Shown: positions 54,108 to 62,572 of the stretch, piece by piece
Layout of the letters: the number at the start of each line of letters is the position of its first letter
Numbering within the stretch: position 1 is the first letter of the stretch
Assembly (NCBI RefSeq): GCF_052060035.1
Contig: NZ_JBPOEA010000011.1
Coordinates: 1 to 64,000, forward strand
Length of the DNA stretch: 64,000 nucleotides
Direction: 5' to 3'
DNA from: Fodinibius sp052060035
GTDB lineage: Bacteria > Bacteroidota > Rhodothermia > Balneolales > Balneolaceae
Notes under the pieces: model-generated
What the model was told of the DNA's origin: nothing
What the model saw: only the letters and a program-made list of their open reading frames with translations
Database searches by the model: none
Program-made: the position numbers and the translations under genes

Positions 54108-54407
54108 GTGAACGGACCAATAACAAAACATGAAATTAACCGGCTACGCCTAGCCGTCATAAAAGGCCAGATAATGGAGCAATATGATACCTATGATGAT
54201 TTTCGCAAAATCCTATTTCCTAATATAAAGCTAAACACCTTCCGACAGTGGTTCAAAAAACCCTATTACATTTCGGATCATCGCTTGTGTAAGATGGAAC
54301 GAGCATTAGGAATTTCGGAGCAGGTTCTTACCCTCATTCTCAACAAGAAATTTGATCTTCCCATGGGAGCTCTTTGTAAGATCAAAGGCATTCGACTAAC
54401 CCTTTAA
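54108..54407 (+). CDS. Small protein, possible Cro-like HTH
   Basis: Protein of 99 residues beginning with GTG 54108, the first gene rightward from the control region, the position of Cro or of an early regulator. The sequence TYDDFRKILFPNIKLNTFRQ followed by LCKMERALGISEQVLTLIL could form a helix-turn-helix (the MERALGISEQVLTL part looks like helices 2-3 of an XRE fold). No close family is recognised. Confidence 0.5.
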   Translation: MNGPITKHEINRLRLAVIKGQIMEQYDTYDDFRKILFPNIKLNTFRQWFKKPYYISDHRLCKMERALGISEQVLTLILNKKFDLPMGALCKIKGIRLTL

Positions 54408-54420
54408 CCAATCGCAACCT

Positions 54421-54696
54421 ATGGCCCAAATACGTACGCGCTATACCCTTGGGGATACCATCCAGTTCATAGACAGCGATGGCAACAAACGTAAAGAAAT
54501 CGTCCGCATGATCGAAACACAGATCGTAGAAGGTTACGACCTCTGGGTGATTTACGGATATGGTAACGACCTCTATAAGCTCAACCATGTGAGCGAACAC
54601 AAAATTCTAATATCTCAACGACAAATAAATGAGCAGCAACACCCGGGAAGAGTCCTTAACACTAGTATCGCCAAACAACCGGCAACAACCCGATGA
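54421..54696 (+). CDS. Small hypothetical protein overlapping the ATPase start
   Basis: Protein of 91 residues, start ATG 54421, 13 bases after the preceding gene. The N-terminal part RYTLGDTIQFIDSDGNKRKE is a beta-rich SH3-like pattern; the tail is polar. It overlaps the ATPase gene by 68 bases in another frame. No family is recognised. Overlap with the next gene suggests operon linkage. Confidence 0.5.
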   Translation: MAQIRTRYTLGDTIQFIDSDGNKRKEIVRMIETQIVEGYDLWVIYGYGNDLYKLNHVSEHKILISQRQINEQQHPGRVLNTSIAKQPATTR

Positions 54697-56761
54697 CTAC
54701 GGGCCAGCAGTATCCAATTCTCAAAATGAACCGTTCGAATATGTCGACAGCTCCGATCCGTTGGATTTTGGCTGGTATCGCAATGAAACCGATGGCACCA
54801 GTCGCCGGATCGGCACCTTCGATATCGAAATACATTCCAAGATCATCCGCTATAATCCCGAAACACTGAAATGGGATTCGACGCTCTATGAATGCCAGGT
54901 GAGCTGGCTGACCCCAGAAACCCGAAAACTTACACAGAGCGAGCTGTTCGTACTGGAGCCGGAAGACTTACTATCAAAGAAAGCCTTCCAGATTCAGATC
55001 TTTAAGCATTCTTATCAGTCGGCTCGCTTCAAGTCTGATGATGAGATCCTCTTCTTTATGAGCTTCCTCTGTAACCGATGGCAGCCGCAAACGGTGTATG
55101 AATTCAACTACTACGGGTTTGTCGAGCACCATGGTTACAAGTTCTATCTGACGCGCAATGCTTTAGTCACCATTCCCGATGATCATCTTCATCAGCCCCA
55201 GTATATCATCGCTCCTGATCGGGAATCGGGACTATTCCCCATGGTAGCTGCCGACACTACCTTTTACGTAAAACCCGGGCGGATTGAACCTTCGCCACTG
55301 TTAGACCTGTCCCCTGCCAAGGATGGATTTTACAGCGATGACGAACACCAACTTCTCACCGGCAACGAGCTCCGGTATTTTACCGACACCGTCCGCGACA
55401 GATTCGGAGAACTTATCGCTGGCCAACAGCCCGAGAAGAAGGCCGAAGGCTACCTTATTTTCTCCTATATGCTCTCCTTTCTGTTTTTTGATGAGATCTA
55501 TGATGTATTCAAGCACGTTGTATTTCTGTACTTGTATGGGGAACCCTCAACGGGAAAAGGTCAGCTCTCACAGATCATGCTTAATTTCTTTGGCCAATCC
55601 TTTACCGATGTGGATTCCAACCCCACGCTCAAGTCTGCCGAAAACAAGCTGGCCAACCACAGCAAGATTCCGGTGATCATGGACGAGTTTGTACCGGGGA
55701 AAGGCAAGATTACGCCACAAGTATTTAACATGTGGTACGAGTTGAGACAACGTGGAGTAAGCGCCTCCCACGATCGGACCAAAAACGCCTGGAGTCCTGT
55801 TCGTTCCCAGCTGATGTTTATCTCCAACTACAAACCCACCGAGGACCACTTCCGATCGCGGTGTATTATGATCGAATACGCCAAAGACAAACGTGGTTCG
55901 GTGGATAATCTTTGGTGGTTTGATAACCACAAAAAAGAGATGCAACGGCTCTTTCTATCTCTGCTGTACAAGTTTAATGATTTCAATCGCGAGCTGTTCA
56001 AAAGTGAGCTACTCTGGACCAAGCGCCTGCTGACCGAAGCCGTGGAGGAAGAACTAGGGCGACGAAGTGACCAGGAAGGTGTTCGTTTCCAAATCAAAGA
56101 TCGTCAAATAGAAAATATGGCGGCCCTTATTACGGTGGATCTATTTGTTTGTCGACCCAGTGACGTACAGTTCGCGGAATTTGTTAGCCAGTCAGCCCAA
56201 GAAAATCGAAACTCCAAGGTAAGCGAAGAGGACCTACGGGAGATGCGGAACCTGCTTCGGGATTCCCGCGTATCCACCGAGATATTCCGCTATGGTGTAG
56301 AATTTTTAGCTAATTCCGCAGAGCGCGAAGTCCACCAAACACCACTTCAGCAGTTCCTAGCCAGTATTGAGATCATGAATGATAACGGGGAGCTCCCGAA
56401 ACGATACTACGGCTGGAACAGCAAAGATGGGCTGGTGATGTACTGGAGCGGCATTTGGGATGCTTATACCAATTATAACAAGGGCCGGGAATATATCAGC
56501 CAGGATGTTATCCGAGAAGAGATTGAGGCTCTGGACCTGCACGGAAAAGCAAAAACCAATTATTACAGCTACGAAGATCCGGTGAAGGGCACCGTCAAAG
56601 AAAGCCGACATGGCTACCATATACCCCGTAAACATCTAACGCCAACCTGGCTACGCGCCTTTGGCAAGCGGGAGGAAGCAAACATCATGTTAAAAGAGCA
56701 AGGCCGCCAGCCGGCCACCGAATACCAGACAAGCACCGGTGATAGCTCGCCACCATTTTAG
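54629..56761 (+). CDS. AAA+/SF3-like replication ATPase of the element
   Basis: Protein of 710 residues. The ATPase core has a Walker A motif YGEPSTGKGQL near residue 303 (the usual Ser/Thr after GK is Gly), a Walker B IPVIMDEF near 348, a sensor-like RSQLMFISNYKP near 393 and an arginine-rich FRSRCIMIEYAKDKRG. The domain order and the MWYELRQRGVSASHDRTKNA segment recall the helicase part of satellite or plasmid primase-helicases (D5/DUF5906/DUF927 type). The 300-residue N-terminal part has no recognised primase motif. It is followed by an iteron array, so replication initiation is the likely role. The subfamily is uncertain. Confidence 0.7.
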   Translation: MSSNTREESLTLVSPNNRQQPDDYGPAVSNSQNEPFEYVDSSDPLDFGWYRNETDGTSRRIGTFDIEIHSKIIRYNPETLKWDSTLYECQVSWLTPETRKLTQSELFVLEPEDLLSKKAFQIQIFKHSYQSARFKSDDEILFFMSFLCNRWQPQTVYEFNYYGFVEHHGYKFYLTRNALVTIPDDHLHQPQYIIAPDRESGLFPMVAADTTFYVKPGRIEPSPLLDLSPAKDGFYSDDEHQLLTGNELRYFTDTVRDRFGELIAGQQPEKKAEGYLIFSYMLSFLFFDEIYDVFKHVVFLYLYGEPSTGKGQLSQIMLNFFGQSFTDVDSNPTLKSAENKLANHSKIPVIMDEFVPGKGKITPQVFNMWYELRQRGVSASHDRTKNAWSPVRSQLMFISNYKPTEDHFRSRCIMIEYAKDKRGSVDNLWWFDNHKKEMQRLFLSLLYKFNDFNRELFKSELLWTKRLLTEAVEEELGRRSDQEGVRFQIKDRQIENMAALITVDLFVCRPSDVQFAEFVSQSAQENRNSKVSEEDLREMRNLLRDSRVSTEIFRYGVEFLANSAEREVHQTPLQQFLASIEIMNDNGELPKRYYGWNSKDGLVMYWSGIWDAYTNYNKGREYISQDVIREEIEALDLHGKAKTNYYSYEDPVKGTVKESRHGYHIPRKHLTPTWLRAFGKREEANIMLKEQGRQPATEYQTSTGDSSPPF

Positions 56762-56786
56762 GTGAAAATAGGAGAAATCTATGATT

Positions 56787-57020
56787 TTCTAAGAATTTGA
56801 AAACACCGTCTTATTTTCTTAGAACTTCCATTTCTCCCCCAAACAACACCCTGTAAGTATAATAATAATAGTTAGTTAGTAAATAATAATATATCTAAGA
56901 AAACCACTAAGAAACGACTAAGAAGTCTAAGATCGGTCTAAGATATCTAAGATGAATCTTTGCCAATTTCTTAGACACTTAACCTACAGTTTTTACTGCA
57001 CTTAACCTTGGCCTCTAAGA
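56787..57020. repeat. CTAAGA iteron array, putative replication origin
   Basis: Six CTAAGA units in one orientation at 56895, 56907, 56918, 56927, 56938 and 56947, spaced 9-12 bases apart (about one helical turn). A reverse copy lies at 56969, another forward copy at 57015, and an outlying inverted pair TTCTAAGAA/TTCTTAGAA at 56787 and 56816. An A/T-only stretch (56870-56895) precedes the array, a possible DNA-unwinding element. It follows a replication-type ATPase gene, which fits an origin. Confidence 0.7.
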
Positions 57021-57034
57021 AAATAAGAAAGACT

Positions 57035-57322
57035 ATGCCTAATTTTGAAAATCCTGAAAATACCACCACCCCGATGGGAAACATGTCCTCCAACAATGAA
57101 GATTTCATGACGATTGGCGAAGCGATCAGCTACATGTGTGAAAAGCTGGGACGCATCTCCCGGACCACCTTTTACCGGTGCGGGTATCGGAAAATGATAA
57201 CCGTGCGCAGTTACGGACGGAATAAGAGTACTGGCCGTGAAGCCGTTAAGCTGTGTCGCAAGTCAGAAGTAGATTATATCATTCAGACCATTCAGGAGAA
57301 TCCCCATGCCGAAAACCTATAA
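57035..57322 (+). CDS. AlpA/MerR-like small DNA-binding protein
   Basis: Protein of 95 residues from ATG 57035 (a TTG at 57008 would add nine residues lying inside an iteron copy). The core FMTIGEAISYMCEKLGRISR followed by TTFYRCGYRKMITVRSYGRN and KSEVDYIIQTI is a helix-turn-helix with arginine-bearing wing, close to AlpA/excisionase proteins. It may bind the adjacent iterons or act as a regulator. Its stop overlaps the next gene by 17 bases. Confidence 0.65.
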   Translation: MPNFENPENTTTPMGNMSSNNEDFMTIGEAISYMCEKLGRISRTTFYRCGYRKMITVRSYGRNKSTGREAVKLCRKSEVDYIIQTIQENPHAENL

Positions 57323-57863
57323 CCATGTAGATGAAATGCTGATTACCCCAAAAAAGGTGGTAAAACCATCTATATCAACTGAGCATCTGACAACACAAAT
57401 AGATGAAATCAACAGCCAGTATCATGATTTTAACAGACTCCATCTATTTGTGAATGAAACTAGGCAACGCATTCAGGTGAATTATATAAATGAGAATGGT
57501 TTTGATGCCCCATTGACCGGTTGGCTTGATATGGGACAAGTTGGGACGTACCTCCACAATTACCAGCGAATGTTTTGCCTGGATACCAACCGTATAGATC
57601 GTTTTTTCGAAATGGATAAGGCTACAGCTATTGTACCTATCAGCTGTATTCGCCCTACAAGAAGACGCCCGAAAGGAATTGCCAACGCTTTTATCTACAT
57701 GAGACAAGCCTACCAGGGAATAATACCGAGAAGAAAACCTATTTCTATTAGACCAAATAAAGAAGAAAAAGGTCTTTTTGATATTGTGGATGGTAATTCG
57801 ACCTATTTTGTGGCAAAACAGATCGGGATACACTCCATTCCAGTTATATTATATACTAAGTAG
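57306..57863 (+). CDS. ParB/sulfiredoxin-fold-like protein
   Basis: Protein of 185 residues overlapping the previous gene by 17 bases. The C-terminal part PISCIRPTRRRPKGIANAFI and FDIVDGNSTYFVAKQIGIHS followed by IPVIL matches the ParB N-terminal/sulfiredoxin fold, in which the DGNSRxxAAxxxGxxxIPV motif binds nucleotide. The N-terminal 90 residues are unrecognised. Members of this fold include partition proteins, nucleases and toxin-system enzymes, so the role here (partition of an excised element, or defence) is open. It is the last rightward gene of the replication module. Confidence 0.6.
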   Translation: MPKTYNHVDEMLITPKKVVKPSISTEHLTTQIDEINSQYHDFNRLHLFVNETRQRIQVNYINENGFDAPLTGWLDMGQVGTYLHNYQRMFCLDTNRIDRFFEMDKATAIVPISCIRPTRRRPKGIANAFIYMRQAYQGIIPRRKPISIRPNKEEKGLFDIVDGNSTYFVAKQIGIHSIPVILYTK

Positions 57864-57895
57864 AGAGTGTTATTTAGTACTTCATTTCCATAGAA

Positions 57896-59230
57896 TCAAA
57901 GCAACTTAGACTCTCCAAGGTTAGTTGAACTATAATCTATCTCCATATAACTGGTAAGCAAACGTTCAGCGAGAGCTCGCATTTTTTCAGTAAGTCGTTG
58001 AACATCTTGTAGTTGATTATTGAAAACATGGAACCCATCATGTAAATACTTATTACGCAGTTCAGTAAATTTTAGATCAGGTGCTTTTCCGTTACCATTA
58101 ATTGAATCTCGAATTTTATTTATGGGTTCATCTTTTAAAACATCACTTATCTCAATATCTGCTATATCAAAGAGATATATTAATTGCATACTAAAAGACA
58201 TGTTGTAATTAACTCGGTTTTTCACTTTCTCTGGGAGTTCTTCAAAATAAATAGGCTTAAAAAAATCTAGGCAGGAGTGCCAATGGATAAACTTAGTCTG
58301 TAAGGTTCTTACAATATTGGCAATTTTGAAGTTATCTATTATACCATCAATCTCAATTTGTTTATCATCACCACTATTCCAATAAGCAGTCAACACCTTC
58401 TCCAATGTTTCACGCGACTCAGGCAAATCATTGTAATTAGGGCGATATTTAAAATGGGGCTGAGTCACCCAGCGGTACCTAGTAGATTGAGAAATAACTT
58501 CATCTTCAGCAGATCTTACTGCAAAACGTTCTGTATGCCAATCAATCCATGTACGTTCCACTAAACTTAAAAAATGAAAAAAGTTATAAGTTACACCTCT
58601 TACCTCATCCAATCCTTCTCTCAGACTTCTATCTCCTAATTCTAATTCAAGACCAGCCCTAGAGCGACGAATTAATTCCATCTTAGGATAGAGCTTGTCA
58701 TCATTTTCTTGAAAATAAAATCCATCACCAATCTCTATATCACCTATCGGAGTACTAATAGAAAAAGAATCATCTTGAGGCTGAAAGACACCTTCATCAT
58801 GATCATAATCCCCACGGACAAAACCATAAGTAGAATGACGACTTGTAATAACATGGCTATCTGTTACAGAGGTAATAGGAAATAGATAGCCGCAACTTAC
58901 CGTTTCCGGAACAGCCTTTTTATTAAAAATTTGCGTTTTCTGAAACTCAGTTACTGGAGCATAATATTGATATTCCATCCTATTTTTTTCACCTGCCAAC
59001 TCAGGATTCAATGTTATTTTATAGAGCCCACCATGAAAGTTAGTAACTATCTCAACAGAAGGAGAGTCTGGTCCTCTGGGAACTTTGCCTGGTGGCTCGA
59101 ATAGCAATATTTTCATGGAATTAGTATCAAAAGGATTATACGTCAACTCATATCTACATATCCCTAATTCTTCTTCATCGACGATTAAAACCCCTTTTAA
59201 TTTTATAGTAGATTCAAATTTATTATCCAT
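57896..59230 (-). CDS. Putative HEPN-domain defence protein (ApeA-like)
   Basis: Protein of 444 residues. The C-terminal quarter is helical and contains LKFTELRNKYLHDGFHVF (about residues 383-400), whose RNKYLH is the RxxxxH motif of HEPN ribonucleases. A large beta-rich N-terminal part (about 1-200, starting FESTIKLKGVLIVDEEELGI) precedes a helical linker. This layout resembles ApeA-type antiphage proteins, which pair a beta N-domain with a C-terminal HEPN domain, but detailed similarity cannot be proven by eye. It stands divergent to the Type IIG-like gene and is AT-rich. Abortive RNase activity is an inference. Confidence 0.55.
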   Translation of the reverse strand: MDNKFESTIKLKGVLIVDEEELGICRYELTYNPFDTNSMKILLFEPPGKVPRGPDSPSVEIVTNFHGGLYKITLNPELAGEKNRMEYQYYAPVTEFQKTQIFNKKAVPETVSCGYLFPITSVTDSHVITSRHSTYGFVRGDYDHDEGVFQPQDDSFSISTPIGDIEIGDGFYFQENDDKLYPKMELIRRSRAGLELELGDRSLREGLDEVRGVTYNFFHFLSLVERTWIDWHTERFAVRSAEDEVISQSTRYRWVTQPHFKYRPNYNDLPESRETLEKVLTAYWNSGDDKQIEIDGIIDNFKIANIVRTLQTKFIHWHSCLDFFKPIYFEELPEKVKNRVNYNMSFSMQLIYLFDIADIEISDVLKDEPINKIRDSINGNGKAPDLKFTELRNKYLHDGFHVFNNQLQDVQRLTEKMRALAERLLTSYMEIDYSSTNLGESKLL

Positions 59231-59358
59231 ATTTTAGCCAAAAATTATTTTCACAAATCATGATATACGCTAAATAAAAGCAAATCACCTGTTGTTTTTT
59301 AACAAATTGCTAATTATTTAAAGCTGCCAATTATACTTAAAGTAATTAACCATCCTTG

Positions 59359-62300
59359 ATGCAGTTAGAGCTAGAAGAATACGTTAAGCGCATAAAAAAA
59401 ATTACTGATTCAGGCGGCTCAGAAGCCAAACTTGAAGGAGAAGTAAATCAAATTTTAAAAGAATGTTTGGCAGAATATGATATAGACTTTGATCCTAACG
59501 TGAACACAAGTCTTTCAAATTTAGGTCTATGCCAAATTGATGCAAGTAGACCAGATGGTGTTTTTGGGCATATCATCTATGATTACAAATCCCCCAACAG
59601 CCTTAACGATACTTCTACCTTAAAAAAATCTAAACAGCAGTTAGAAGGTTATTTGAAAAGTGTTACTAATGAAAAAGAGGAATCTAACCCTAATGACTGG
59701 ATAGGATATTTATTCGATGGGAACTCAATATTCTATTGCCAAAAGAAATCTAATAAATGGATATGGTCACCTAGAAGGAAATTATCAGAAAATAGCTTAT
59801 CGTATTTAATACGGATACATAGGTCATTAAATAAAAAACCATTAACCCCAGAATTTTTAAGTACTGCATTTGGGAAAAATGCAACTGTAGCTCAAAATAC
59901 AATACGAGAGCTTTGCAATAACCTTAGTAATCCGAGCAGAAAAACTCAGATGCTTTTCCGAGAGTGGAAAAGGCTATTTGAACAAGTTTCAACATATGAG
60001 CTCGATCAATTACCTTCCTTGAAAAAGTGGGCTTCTGAAAATAGAATTGAATCTACAGATGCATCTGAAATACTATTTTCGTTACATACCTATTATAGTA
60101 TAGTTGTCAAAATACTGACTTCAGAGTTGCTCTCGGTATCAACCCCATCTACCTTTTCGCTTTGTCAAAAAATTGCAAATGCTTCTGATGAAGAAGAAAT
60201 ATGGCAGCTCTTAAAACAACTAGAAAGCAGCGAGTATTATAGAAATTACCAAATCACAAACTTTTTAGAGGGAGATTTCTTTAGCTGGTATATAAGTGAG
60301 CAAAATGATCAACTAGCAAATACTTTTCGCAACCTTGCAATCGAGTTTCTTGACTTTGAGCCCTCTAGCCCGATATTTAAACCCGAAATAAAACAAGATT
60401 TACTTAAGGTATTTTACACTTCACTTGTTGATGAACAAATTCGTCATGATTTAGGAGAATACTATACTCCAGATTGGTTAGCCCAACATCTTATAGAAAC
60501 GTCCGGATATAGTGACGGACTGAATGAATCTGTCCTTGACCCTGCTTGCGGCTCGGGTACGTTTCTAGTCGAGTGTATAAAGAAGATTAGATCTAGAGCA
60601 GAAGATGAAGATCTAAGTGGATCAGAAACAATAAGTGCAATTCTTAACAATGTTAAGGGGTTAGATCTTAATCCGCTAGCCGTAATTTCCTCTAGGGCAA
60701 ACTATATTCTATCTATTAATGATTTAATTTTTGAGTTAGGACATGAAATTGAAGTTCCTGTTTACTTAGCAGACTCAATTAATATTCCGGTAGAAAAAGA
60801 AGATGAGGACGGAAATAAGTTTTTAGATTACTTGCTAGAAACTGAGGTTGAAGATTTTGAATTAAGAATCCCCTACCAACTTGTAGACAAGCAAGTCCTA
60901 TCTCATGTTTTATTGCATTGTGAAGATTGTATAAGACGAGGGGATGATAAAGAAACTTTTATCAGACTACTCAAAAATGATGATCGGGTATCCGAACTAT
61001 TGGAAGATTCCGTAATTCAGATGTTGGAAGATTTTTTCAACAAGATTGAATCTTTGGAACAAAGAAATTGGAACAGAATTTGGTGCCGAATTATAAAAAA
61101 TAATTTTAGCACTAAAAGTTTTGACTCATTTGATTATATCTTAGGCAATCCACCTTGGGTGCGATGGAGTCGCTTACCAACCAGCTATCGTAATCGCGTA
61201 AAAGAATTCTGCAACTACTACGGTTTAGTTTCTGGCAGAGGGTACACTGGAGGAATAGAAAGTGATATTTCAACTGTTATTACTTTTAGCGCAGCTGATA
61301 ATTGGCTAAAAGACAACGGGAAAGTAGCTTTCTTAATTACTTGGACTGTATTTAAATCGGGCTCAGCAAAAGGTTTTAGAGAAGGTAAATTGCCCGATTC
61401 TAAAGGCTTAAGAATAAAACACATTGAAGACTTATCAAATATTCAAGCATTTCCATATGCAAATAACGAGACCTCTATTTATATAGCTGAAAAAACGGAT
61501 GAAGAAGCCGTAGAATTTGAAGATGTTCCCTGTAAGATTTGGAATGCTTCAGAAGGTTCATCTAGGGTTAATCCTTATTCAAGTTTAGAGGAAGTATATG
61601 CCCGAATGGATATCTATGATGGTGCTGCTTGCCCAATAAGAGAGTTTGGCTCTCCTTTGTTTACAGGAGACAAAACCGATTTTGATCAATCACACTTTTT
61701 ACGAGGATCTAGTGATTACTATGAAGATGCTCATCGAGGTACGGTAACAGATTTGGCAAGACTATATTGGGTTAAAGTTGAAAAATACTCTTCCGAAACA
61801 AATAAAGCCTTGATTCGCACTTTTACAGAAGATGAGTACCCACGGGCCAAAAAAGTTAACAGCACAGATGGGTTTTGGATAGAAGCTGACTTGCTTTATC
61901 CATTAATAAGGGGTAGGAATGTTGGAAGATACAGTCATGAAGTAAAGGGGTGGTATCAAATTATACCAAATGATCACTACAGCAACATGTTAGACGAAGT
62001 AGAGTTTGCCTCTAAATACCCCCAGGCCTACAAATATTTTAACAGAAACAAAGACCTGCTATTAAAAAGATCTTCTTATAGGCGATATCAAGATCACTTA
62101 CCATTTTATTCAATCTACTGTATTGGGGATTATAGCTTCTCCCCCTACAAAGTAGTATGGTTGGAGCAGCAAAACCCTAATAAGTTCCGTGCTAGTGTTA
62201 TTGGAGATTATGCAGATTCAGTGATACCCAACAAGAATTTTGTTCCCGACCATAAGCTTTACTTTGTTGGTTTTGATGATCCTGTTCAGGCTCACTATTT

Positions 62301-62547
62301 ATGTGGTTTCCTCAATTCTAAACCAGTTCGAAAATGGTTAGGTGGATTTTTATTAGGAAAGCAAATAGGCACAACTATTTTCGAATACATGAAAATACCG
62401 ACTTTCGATAAAGATAATCCTGATCATCAAGAAATAGCCAATATTTCAGAACAACTTCACGAAAATCGGAACAACACAATGACTAAAAAACCAGCACGAG
62501 AGAAACTAGAAAACCAGCTTATAAAATTGGTAAAAAAAGTTTGCTAG
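59359..62547 (+). CDS. Single-chain restriction-modification enzyme, Type IIG-like
   Basis: Protein of 1062 residues that combines a nuclease and an N6-adenine methyltransferase. An N-terminal PD-(D/E)xK candidate lies near residues 60-80 (ASRPDGVFGHIIYDYKSP). The methyltransferase has motif I DPACGSGTFLVE near 393, LDLNPLAVISSRANY nearby, and motif IV NPPWVRW near 596. The C-terminal third should be the DNA target-recognition domain. There is no helicase or separate specificity subunit, so a Type IIG (Eco57I/MmeI-like) enzyme is the best fit. I chose ATG 59359; a TTG lies one codon earlier. A PglX (BREX) relative is an alternative, but PglX lacks the nuclease part. Confidence 0.85.
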   Translation: MQLELEEYVKRIKKITDSGGSEAKLEGEVNQILKECLAEYDIDFDPNVNTSLSNLGLCQIDASRPDGVFGHIIYDYKSPNSLNDTSTLKKSKQQLEGYLKSVTNEKEESNPNDWIGYLFDGNSIFYCQKKSNKWIWSPRRKLSENSLSYLIRIHRSLNKKPLTPEFLSTAFGKNATVAQNTIRELCNNLSNPSRKTQMLFREWKRLFEQVSTYELDQLPSLKKWASENRIESTDASEILFSLHTYYSIVVKILTSELLSVSTPSTFSLCQKIANASDEEEIWQLLKQLESSEYYRNYQITNFLEGDFFSWYISEQNDQLANTFRNLAIEFLDFEPSSPIFKPEIKQDLLKVFYTSLVDEQIRHDLGEYYTPDWLAQHLIETSGYSDGLNESVLDPACGSGTFLVECIKKIRSRAEDEDLSGSETISAILNNVKGLDLNPLAVISSRANYILSINDLIFELGHEIEVPVYLADSINIPVEKEDEDGNKFLDYLLETEVEDFELRIPYQLVDKQVLSHVLLHCEDCIRRGDDKETFIRLLKNDDRVSELLEDSVIQMLEDFFNKIESLEQRNWNRIWCRIIKNNFSTKSFDSFDYILGNPPWVRWSRLPTSYRNRVKEFCNYYGLVSGRGYTGGIESDISTVITFSAADNWLKDNGKVAFLITWTVFKSGSAKGFREGKLPDSKGLRIKHIEDLSNIQAFPYANNETSIYIAEKTDEEAVEFEDVPCKIWNASEGSSRVNPYSSLEEVYARMDIYDGAACPIREFGSPLFTGDKTDFDQSHFLRGSSDYYEDAHRGTVTDLARLYWVKVEKYSSETNKALIRTFTEDEYPRAKKVNSTDGFWIEADLLYPLIRGRNVGRYSHEVKGWYQIIPNDHYSNMLDEVEFASKYPQAYKYFNRNKDLLLKRSSYRRYQDHLPFYSIYCIGDYSFSPYKVVWLEQQNPNKFRASVIGDYADSVIPNKNFVPDHKLYFVGFDDPVQAHYLCGFLNSKPVRKWLGGFLLGKQIGTTIFEYMKIPTFDKDNPDHQEIANISEQLHENRNNTMTKKPAREKLENQLIKLVKKVC

Positions 62548-62572
62548 CATACTCAATCAATGAGTCAAATAA

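Noticed and set aside
55568..55945. Antisense frame of 125 codons inside the ATPase gene
   Set aside because: The ATPase motifs occupy the plus strand here; the antisense frame has no start context or recognisable content.
56895..56952. CTAAGA repeats considered as a CRISPR array
   Set aside because: The conserved unit is only six to seven bases and spacing is 9-12 bases, so it fits iterons and not CRISPR; no cas gene is nearby.
57444..57833. Antisense frame of 129 codons over the ParB-like gene
   Set aside because: The plus-strand frame carries the ParB/sulfiredoxin motif and overlaps its upstream neighbour as in an operon.
59359..62547. BREX PglX methyltransferase
   Set aside because: No brxA/B/C, pglZ or brxL genes are present, and an N-terminal nuclease-like motif favours a Type IIG enzyme.
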